Below, piece after piece: positions 1 through 5,511 of a stretch of 8,724 nucleotides of DNA (positions within the stretch are counted from its first letter, which is position 1; each line of letters opens with the position of its first letter). The position numbers and the translations under genes were made by a program. This stretch comes from Coriobacteriales bacterium (lineage in GTDB: Bacteria > Actinomycetota > Coriobacteriia > Coriobacteriales > UBA8131). Below the pieces are notes generated by a model. That model had not been told where the DNA came from. It saw only the letters and a program-made list of their open reading frames with translations, and did no database searches. Where the stretch lies: the NCBI GenBank assembly GCA_031276475.1, contig JAISMZ010000258.1:1-8724 (forward strand), read 5' to 3'.

Positions 1-101
1 CCGGCCCGCAGCCCAGCCCGCGGCCCAGTCCGCCGGCCAGCCCGCAACTCGGCTCATCGCCCGGCCCGCAGCCCGCTCTGCCGCCCGCTCAGCCAAAGTA
101 G
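1..101 (+). other. Low-complexity GC-rich edge; possible 3' end of a convergent Pro-rich ORF
   Basis: The 14-nt word at 1-14 recurs exactly at 61-74, and the stretch between is made of similar GC-rich words. On the plus strand, the frame beginning at base 3 is open to a TAG at 99-101. It reads as a Pro/Gln/Ser-rich tail (begins GPQPSPRPSPP and ends PPAQPK). If real, it is the C-terminus of a gene entering from outside the window on the opposite strand, overlapping the 3' end of trpS by 13 nt. The composition resembles the Pro/Gln/Ser-rich tail of the CPBP gene in this window. With only about 32 codons visible and strong base bias, chance openness is quite possible. No poly-T hairpin terminator for trpS is visible here. 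Confidence 0.25.
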
Positions 102-1108
102 TCAATCCTCATCGCGGCGCGCACCTCGGCCATCGTCTGGGCGGCAGCTTCGTTGGCCTTCTCGGTTCCCTCGCGCAGTATCTGATAGACGGCTCCCGGG
201 TCGCGGGCGTATTCGGCCCGACGCTGGCGGATCGGCTCAAGCTCGGTGTTGAGCAGCTCAAACAGATAGTCCTTGACCTTCACGTCGCCCAGGCCGCCGC
301 GCTGGTAGTGCTCCTTCATCTCGGCGATGGCAGCCGCGTCGGAGCCAAAGACATCCAGATAGAAAAAGACCACATTGCCCTCAACGTGGCCGGGGTCGGC
401 CACGCGCAGATGCTCAGGGTCGGTATACATCTGCCGGATCTTGGCGCGCAGGGTCTTCTCGTCGTCAGCCAAATAGATAGCGTTGCCCAGCGACTTGGAC
501 ATCTTGGATTGCAGCCCATCGATGCCCGGCAGGCGCTGGGACTGCCGATCGGAGGGGATCAGCGCCTCCGGCTCAACCAGGACATCGCCGTAGGTGGCGT
601 TAAAGCTGCGGACGATCTCGCGGGTCTGCTCGATCATCGGCAGCTGGTCTACGCCCACCGGCACCACGTTGGCCTTACAGAAGGTGATGTCGGCGGCCTG
701 TGAGACCGGGTAGCAGACAAAACCGGCCGGCACGCCGCCGCCGAACTGCTTCTCGGCGATCTCGGACTTGACCGTGGGGTTGCGCTCCAGGCGGGCCAGG
801 GAGACGAGGTTCAGATAGTAGATCGTCAGCTCCGCGAGGGCGGGTACCAGCGACTGGATGGCGATGGTGGTTCGGACGGGGTCGAGCCCGCAGGCCAGAT
901 AATCCAGCGCCACCTGCAAGACGTTATCGCGCACTTTTTGAGGATCGGAGAAGTTATCGGTCAGCGCCTGGACGTCGGCGATCAGCAGATAGCAGTCGTA
1001 CTCGCCGGATTCCTGCAATGCCAGGCGGTTTTTAAGCGAGCCGACGTAGTGGCCCAGATGCAGCTGGCCGGTCGGACGGTCCCCCGTCAACAACACTTTT
1101 CTCGTCAC
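89..1108 (-). CDS. trpS: Tryptophanyl-tRNA synthetase
   Basis: This class I aminoacyl-tRNA synthetase charges tRNA-Trp with tryptophan using ATP, in the cytoplasm. I place the start at GTG 1108, giving 339 residues, because AGGAGAGG lies 7 nt upstream (1116-1123) and the protein then begins VTRKVLLTGDRPTGQLHLGH, the family's normal N-terminus. The open frame continues 26 codons further up, but that part is Ala/Ser/Arg-rich with no homologous look. Visible motifs are PTG (12-14) and the HIGH equivalent HLGH (17-20), VGVDQLP (about 151-157) in the Trp/AMP-binding region, and a perfect KMSKS loop (202-206). The length is normal for bacterial TrpS, and the C-terminal helical anticodon-binding part is intact. 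It is separated from the M50 gene by about 144 nt, so it probably has its own promoter. Identification is very secure; the start is well supported but not proven. Confidence 0.96.
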   Translation of the reverse strand: MTRKVLLTGDRPTGQLHLGHYVGSLKNRLALQESGEYDCYLLIADVQALTDNFSDPQKVRDNVLQVALDYLACGLDPVRTTIAIQSLVPALAELTIYYLNLVSLARLERNPTVKSEIAEKQFGGGVPAGFVCYPVSQAADITFCKANVVPVGVDQLPMIEQTREIVRSFNATYGDVLVEPEALIPSDRQSQRLPGIDGLQSKMSKSLGNAIYLADDEKTLRAKIRQMYTDPEHLRVADPGHVEGNVVFFYLDVFGSDAAAIAEMKEHYQRGGLGDVKVKDYLFELLNTELEPIRQRRAEYARDPGAVYQILREGTEKANEAAAQTMAEVRAAMRIDYFG

Positions 1109-1115
1109 GATAAAG

Positions 1116-1123
1116 CCTCTCCT
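1116..1123 (-). promoter_or_regulatory. Ribosome binding site that sets the trpS start
   Basis: On the minus strand this reads AGGAGAGG, a strong Shine-Dalgarno match, with 7 nt before the GTG at 1106-1108. It decides in favour of the 339-residue TrpS over the longer open frame starting at 1186. Confidence 0.8.
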
Positions 1124-1230
1124 CTCGGCGCTGCTCGGGTCTGCATCAGGTCTGCTGCGGGTACTCGCCGCCGCGGGCGCCTGCAATAGACGCGAGCCAC
1201 CATGCAGGCCACAGGCATGCGCAAAAGATC

Positions 1231-1239
1231 ATTCTACCA
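1231..1239 (-). promoter_or_regulatory. Candidate extended -10 promoter for trpS
   Basis: On the minus strand the sequence is TGGTAGAAT, i.e. an extended -10 (TGn) followed by TAGAAT, one mismatch from TATAAT. It lies in a locally AT-richer patch just after the M50 gene ends. No convincing -35 hexamer sits at 16-18 bp; the nearest candidate, TTGGCA, is 21 bp away. A start of transcription here would give a leader of roughly 115 nt before the trpS GTG. This rests on pattern only. Confidence 0.35.
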
Positions 1240-1252
1240 AAAGCGCGTACTC

Positions 1253-1924
1253 TCAGGTGCCAAAAAGCAGCCGCGTGAGGTTGCCGGCGGTGGCGTCGAT
1301 GTAGATGCCTATCGGCGAGATATGCAAAACGTAGGGCACAATTATCAGCAGAACCATCAGCACCGGCAGGGCGTAACGCTGGATGCGGTAGTACTGATAG
1401 AGCTGCTTGTCGTTTAAGAAGAGCGCGATGACGCTCGAGCCGTCCAGCGGCGGAATCGGCAGCAGGTTGAAGAACATCAGGCAGAAGTTAATCATCGTGA
1501 ACACAAAGCAGATGTAGCGAACCCAGGTGAGCACCTCGGGAGCCATAGGATAGGCGATCACAGCCATAAAGCCAACGGCAGCGCCAATCAGCCCCATCAC
1601 CAGGTTGGCAGCCGGCCCGGCCAGGCCGGTCATCAACTCGCCCTTACGGATATCCTTAAAGTAGCGGGGGTTATAGGGCACCGGCTTGGCGTAACCAAAC
1701 ACCGGGCCACCGGCAATCATCAGCATCAGCGGCAAAAAGACCGTGCCAAAAGGGTCAACATGCTTCAGCGGGTTCAAGGTGATCCGCCCCTGCGAACGCG
1801 CCGTAGGGTCGCCCAGCTTGTTAGCCACAAAGCCATGCGCCACCTCGTGAATCACGATCGCAGGGATAAAACAGACGATCGAGATGATCGAAAAAATCGG
1901 GATGCCCAAGATATTACCGCTCAC
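1253..1924 (-). CDS. Site-2 protease family (M50) membrane metalloprotease
   Basis: This is a 223-residue polytopic membrane zinc protease of the M50B type, a family that cleaves transmembrane segments. Its substrate is unknown. The first membrane segment carries the zinc motif HEVAHG (H26, E27, H30). The second conserved motif, NLLPIPPLDG (N153 to G162), supplies the third zinc ligand D161. LAGPAANLVMG (101-111) is the usual conserved loop and helix between them. Four to five hydrophobic segments are visible (about 8-28, 61-72, 102-126, 134-156, 184-200). There is no PDZ or CBS domain, so it is the short form. The start is GTG at 1924. It overlaps the ABC-F stop by 11 nt, with AGGAG 10 nt upstream (1935-1939) inside the ABC-F gene, which suggests translational coupling. 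Family assignment is secure; the biological role is not inferable from the window. Confidence 0.92.
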   Translation of the reverse strand: MSGNILGIPIFSIISIVCFIPAIVIHEVAHGFVANKLGDPTARSQGRITLNPLKHVDPFGTVFLPLMLMIAGGPVFGYAKPVPYNPRYFKDIRKGELMTGLAGPAANLVMGLIGAAVGFMAVIAYPMAPEVLTWVRYICFVFTMINFCLMFFNLLPIPPLDGSSVIALFLNDKQLYQYYRIQRYALPVLMVLLIIVPYVLHISPIGIYIDATAGNLTRLLFGT

Positions 1925-4187
1925 GCTCCACGCGCTCCTCTTCTGCCAGCACGGCCTCGATATGCGCAGAGAGGCTGTACCACTCCTCTTCCAGACGCGC
2001 GATTCGCTGCACCAGCTTCTGGTATTCCGTCAAGGTGTCATTAAACGCCTGCTTATCATTGTAGAGCTTTTCATCGGCCATCGCCGCAACGAGTTCTTCA
2101 CGACGAGGCTCAGCTGTCAACAGTTCGGCGTCAACGACCTTCAACCGCGCCCGCTCATCGGCCAGGCGCCGGTGCGTCCGATTGCGGGCCTCGGCCTCGG
2201 CGCGTCGCTGCTCCCTGGTCTTGTAGCCCGCCGGCGGTCGTTTCTGTGTATTCGGGGAGAAGGGCGCACCGCCCGCCCCCGCGCCCGTCGTGTCGCTGGC
2301 AGCACTGCCGCCGCTCGCGGCCCCGGCCGCACTTAAACCCCCATCCGCGGCCCCACCAGCCGTCCCCGGCGCGGCCGCTCCGCCCGTTTTAGCAGCCGTC
2401 GCCGCCGTCTGAGCGAGCGCGCCATCGCCGCTCGCGGCTGCCTCGGCCGCTGCGGTCTTCTCCAGATAGTAATCGTAACTGCCCGCAAAGTCGTGCAGCT
2501 GCCCGTCGCGGACCTCGATTATCCGGTTGGCCACGGCGCGGATCAGGTGCCGGTCGTGGGTTATCAGCACAAGCGTGCCGCTGAAGGCCTTCAGCGCCGC
2601 CTCGAGGATGTCCGCCGAGGCGATATCCAGATGGTTGGTCGGCTCGTCCAGACAGAGCAGGGGCACCGGCGTGACCAGCATTCGGGCCAGCGCCAGACGG
2701 CTGCGCTCGCCTCCGCTTAAAACCTTGACCTTTTTATGCACATCGTCGCCACTGAAGAGAAAGGCGCCCAGCAGGCCGCGTACCTCAGAGGTCGTCCAGC
2801 CCGCGGCAACGGCCTCAATCTCTTGAATCACGCTGCGCTCGGCCTTAAGGCTTTCCGATTGATGCTGGGCAAAATAATCGCTGCTCACGTGTACGCCCAG
2901 CTCGCGACTGCCGCTGTCCGGCGCCAACACGCCGGCGATGATCTTTAACAGGGTGGATTTACCGGCACCGTTGGGGCCGACCAGGGCCACCTTGTCGCCA
3001 CGGTAAAGCGTCAGATTTATGCCGGCGGCGGCTCCACCGTAGACGATGTTGTCTCCATAGGCCTTGGTAACGCCTTGCAGGGACAACACCTGCTCGCCGG
3101 TGCGTGGTGGCTGAGGAAAGCGAAAGGTCACCTTGCGGGCCTCGGCAGGCGGTGCCAGGCGCTCCATCTTCTCCAGCTTTTTTACCCTGTCCTGTACCTG
3201 GCGGGCCTTGGACGCCTTGTAGCGAAAGCGCTTGATGAAGGCCTCCATGCTGGCGATCTCTTCCTGTTGCGCCTCCCAGGCCTGGCGCTGGCGTTGCAGG
3301 TTCTGCTCGCGCTGCAGGACAAAACGCGAATAGCTGCCCACGTAGCGGCTGATTGTGCCGTTCTCGATGTCCAATACGACGCTGACCATGCCGTCCATGA
3401 AGGCCCGGTCGTGGCTGACGACGATCACCGCACCGGCGTAGCTGCGCAGGAAAGCCTCCAGCCAGCGCACGCTCTCCAGGTCGAGGTGATTGGTCGGCTC
3501 GTCCAAAAGCAGCAGGTCGGGGCGCGAGATAAGCAGGCCGGCCAGGGCGATACGCATCTGCCAGCCGCCGCTGAACTCCTCCACCGGCCGCTGCATGTCG
3601 TCCTCGCCAAAGCCGAGGCCAAAAAGGATTGCCCGGGCCTGGGATTCCAGCTCGTAGCCGCCGGCCAGGGCAAAGGCGTCGCTGGCGCGGCCGTAGTGGG
3701 CAAGCAGGCGCTCGTGCTCGGCGCTGGCCTGCGCGGTTGCGGGCACGGCAGCGGCTGTGTCCGCCGCTGCGCCCTTGCCTGTGGCTGCGGGCGCATCAGC
3801 CGGCGCACTCCCACTCGCGGCCGCAGCCGCGGCGGCTGACGCAGCCTCGCTCGTGGCGGCAATGCGCAACTCCAGCTCCCGCAGCTGCGCCTGCATCGCC
3901 AGCAGATCGCCAGCACCCTCGCAGACCTTTTGCAGGACGGGGGTGGCACAGGCCGGCTGCGCCGAGTCCTGCAACAGGTAGCCGACGCTTACCTCCCTGG
4001 GGAGGACGACCTGGCCCTCGTCAGCTGTGGCTCGCCCGGCGATGATGTTCAAAAGCGTGGTTTTACCTGCGCCGTTGGCCCCCACCAGGGCCACGCGGTC
4101 GCCGTTGTTAATGGTCACGTTGACGTTGGCAAAAAGCAACCGCGAGCCCAGGGACTTGGCCACCTTGTTCAGCGTCAGTACCATCAT
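1914..4187 (-). CDS. ABC-F family ATPase (ribosome-associated, Uup/YdiF-like)
   Basis: A soluble protein of 757 residues from ATG 4187, with two ABC ATPase domains in one chain and no membrane segments. ABC-F proteins bind the ribosomal E site and relieve stalling or confer antibiotic protection. Domain 1 has Walker A GANGAGKTT (36-44), signature FSGGW (205-209), Walker B with DEPTNHLD (about 225-236) and SHDR (258-261). Domain 2 has Walker A GPNGAGKST (about 404-412), signature LSGGE (490-494), DEPTNHLD (514-521) and THDR (543-546). The basic helical linker between the domains (about 310-345, containing FIKRFRYKASKARQVQ) is the tRNA-interaction motif typical of the family. A C-terminal charged coiled coil (about 660-757) resembles that of Uup. 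Oddities are an Ala-rich insertion in domain 1 (about 114-154) and an Ala/Gly/Ser-rich linker (about 579-644). The start is uncertain: ATG 4187 or 4184, with GGAGAAGG (4204-4211) a distant 16 nt upstream. An upstream in-frame TTG (4241) has no binding site. Confidence 0.93.
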   Translation of the reverse strand: MMVLTLNKVAKSLGSRLLFANVNVTINNGDRVALVGANGAGKTTLLNIIAGRATADEGQVVLPREVSVGYLLQDSAQPACATPVLQKVCEGAGDLLAMQAQLRELELRIAATSEAASAAAAAAASGSAPADAPAATGKGAAADTAAAVPATAQASAEHERLLAHYGRASDAFALAGGYELESQARAILFGLGFGEDDMQRPVEEFSGGWQMRIALAGLLISRPDLLLLDEPTNHLDLESVRWLEAFLRSYAGAVIVVSHDRAFMDGMVSVVLDIENGTISRYVGSYSRFVLQREQNLQRQRQAWEAQQEEIASMEAFIKRFRYKASKARQVQDRVKKLEKMERLAPPAEARKVTFRFPQPPRTGEQVLSLQGVTKAYGDNIVYGGAAAGINLTLYRGDKVALVGPNGAGKSTLLKIIAGVLAPDSGSRELGVHVSSDYFAQHQSESLKAERSVIQEIEAVAAGWTTSEVRGLLGAFLFSGDDVHKKVKVLSGGERSRLALARMLVTPVPLLCLDEPTNHLDIASADILEAALKAFSGTLVLITHDRHLIRAVANRIIEVRDGQLHDFAGSYDYYLEKTAAAEAAASGDGALAQTAATAAKTGGAAAPGTAGGAADGGLSAAGAASGGSAASDTTGAGAGGAPFSPNTQKRPPAGYKTREQRRAEAEARNRTHRRLADERARLKVVDAELLTAEPRREELVAAMADEKLYNDKQAFNDTLTEYQKLVQRIARLEEEWYSLSAHIEAVLAEEERVERER

Positions 4188-5293
4188 CGTCTTAGCGCGC
4201 CGTCCTTCTCCACAGTTATCCGAGCATGCCGAGGGTGGCAAGGCCCAGGGCGAGGATCACAATCAGCTCGATCAGAAATACCGGCCGCGTGAAGAACAGC
4301 CGGAAAGGGTGGGCAACCAGCGGCGCGCCGGCCACTTTTTGGGCCACCAGAGTGCGCCGCTTGAAAATCAGATAGATGATTGAGAAGACAAAGCCCGCAA
4401 AGAAGAGGGCGACCAGCACCAGCGAATAGAGCTCCACGCCGACCAGCGGCGAGAAGAGCATTTCTGACATCGCCAGGGCGTTGTTTGCAACGTGGAGCAG
4501 CAGCGCCCATTTGAGCGAGAAGCGGCCCGCCGTATAGGCCAGCACCAATCCGAGCAAAAACGCAAAAACTGCCTGATATAAGATAATATGTTAGAGGCCA
4601 AAGAGGATGGATGAGGCGACGATGGCAAAGTTGGCACCGTAAGGCTCCAGCGCCCTGAGAATCGCGCCACGAAAGACGATCTCCTCGCAAAGCGGGCCGA
4701 GGAGGACGACGTAGAGCAGCCCGATGGGGTCGAGCATGAAGCTGCTGATACCTTCCTCCATGGCCTCGGTCAACGAGAGGTCGGCCTGTTCCAACACCGG
4801 CGTGAAGGCCGCATTGATGATCATCATCAGAAACTGCACGCCGAGGGCAAGGCCGAACAGGGCCAGCAGGGTTGTTGCTCGGGGGCTCTGTTGGCGCGTT
4901 GTAAGGTCGCTGGTCAGCAGGCGTTTACCGCGGAGGATGAAGAAGAGCAGGGTGCCAAGGAGGACGGCCAGCAGCTGGGCCAGGGTGGCGGAACTGCTGA
5001 TCGCATCGCTGGTTATCCGCTCAAAATCGGGGCTGTTCGCCAGTGCGTCAAAAGGGGTGGCACCGTCCCTGATGGACTGCTCAAAGCTGATTGCGGGAGC
5101 GGCGATAAGAACTGCCGTGAAGGCTACCAGTGCCGAGAACACGATGATTGCCACCATGAAGCCACCGTAGACCAGGCAGACTTTGTTGATGGTGCGCTTT
5201 AAGCCTGCCCTGGATAAGGACGGCTGGGACGACTGGGGGCCGGGTTGCGGCGACCACGACTGCGGCGGGAGGTGTGGACCAGGCGACTGCGGC

Positions 5294-5355
5294 GGCCACG
5301 ACTGGGGCGGCGGCTGCGAGCCGGTCGACGGTGGCCACGACTGGGGCGGCGGCTG
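5294..5355 (-). repeat. Direct repeat pair encoding Pro-Gln-Ser-Trp-Pro units
   Basis: A 23-nt word at 5294-5316 recurs exactly at 5333-5355, offset by 39 nt (13 codons), within the CPBP N-terminal tail. Degenerate relatives lie on both sides. They encode the recurrent peptide PPQSWPP. In-frame low-complexity repeats such as this typically vary in length by slippage or unequal recombination. Confidence 0.8.
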
Positions 5356-5400
5356 GGGCTGTGGGCCAGGTGGCTGGGGCGGCCACGATTGCGGGCCGGC

Positions 5401-5448
5401 CTGCGAGCCGGGCTGCGGCTGCGGCTGCGAGCCGGGCTGCGGCTGCGA
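5401..5448 (-). repeat. 24-nt tandem repeat, two copies, encoding PQPQPGSQ-like octapeptides
   Basis: The 24-nt unit at 5401-5424 is repeated at 5425-5448 with a single difference (last base), and a degraded partial third copy follows from 5449. The unit length is a multiple of three, so copy-number change would keep the CPBP frame. The protein product is a run of PQPQPGSQ-like octapeptides. Confidence 0.8.
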
Positions 5449-5500
5449 GCTGGGCTGCAGTTGGCTACCCTGCTGTTGATAATCCTGCTGCATCTGCACT

Positions 5501-5505
5501 CTCCT
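5501..5505 (-). promoter_or_regulatory. Ribosome binding site that sets the CPBP start
   Basis: AGGAG on the minus strand, 7 nt before ATG 5493 and just after the helicase stop region (5512-5514). The alternative GTG at 5499 would leave only about 1 nt spacing, so the ATG is preferred. Confidence 0.7.
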
Positions 5506-5511
5506 GCCGGG

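Larger units (their letters stand above)
4216..5493 (-). pseudogene. CPBP family intramembrane protease gene interrupted by an in-frame TAA
   Basis: CPBP (CAAX protease and bacteriocin-processing, Rce1-like) proteins are multi-pass membrane proteases. From ATG 5493 (AGGAG 7 nt upstream) the frame encodes a Pro/Gln/Ser-rich cytoplasmic-type tail (about 1-93), then membrane segments near 106-133, 169-188, 207-228 and 254-268. Motif 1 follows as CEEIVFRG (E270, E271, R275). At codon 301 (4591-4593) there is a TAA, between the FGL and the His of motif 2. Reading on in the same frame gives HIILYQAVFAFLLGLVLAY, then HVANN (H334, N338), the third motif, two more hydrophobic segments and a normal TAA at 4216-4218. 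All homology is in one frame, so the lesion is a single nonsense codon, most simply a Tyr codon (TAT/TAC) in FGLYH. The truncated 300-residue product would lack two motif histidines. A downstream TTG at 4557 has no good binding site. It follows the helicase gene by 18 nt and precedes the ABC-F gene by 28 nt. Confidence 0.85.

Noticed and set aside
1109..1186. N-terminal 26-codon extension of TrpS.
   Set aside because: No homologous character, no ribosome binding site, and a strong AGGAGAGG stands in front of the GTG at 1108.
1185..1252. T-box riboswitch or intrinsic terminator in the trpS leader.
   Set aside because: The best word mismatches the T-box core at several positions. The only inverted repeat seen (CATGC/GCATG, 1201-1219) is 5 bp with no T-run.
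3075..3839. A 254-codon open frame on the plus strand opposite the ABC-F gene.
   Set aside because: It is antisense to clearly conserved ABC domain codons, has Ala/Leu/Gly-rich shadow composition and no recognisable motif.
4188..4241. Upstream TTG start for the ABC-F protein (18 extra residues).
   Set aside because: It would overlap the CPBP 3' end, has no Shine-Dalgarno, and family proteins begin at the M(M)VLTLNKV position.
4216..4557. Independent small gene starting at TTG 4557.
   Set aside because: The frame and homology continue directly from the upstream CPBP sequence; it contains only the C-terminal motif and lacks a good binding site.
4555..4600. Frameshift as the cause of the CPBP break.
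   Set aside because: Translation of the junction shows both parts in the same frame with 11 family-like residues between the stop and the downstream TTG, so it is a nonsense codon.
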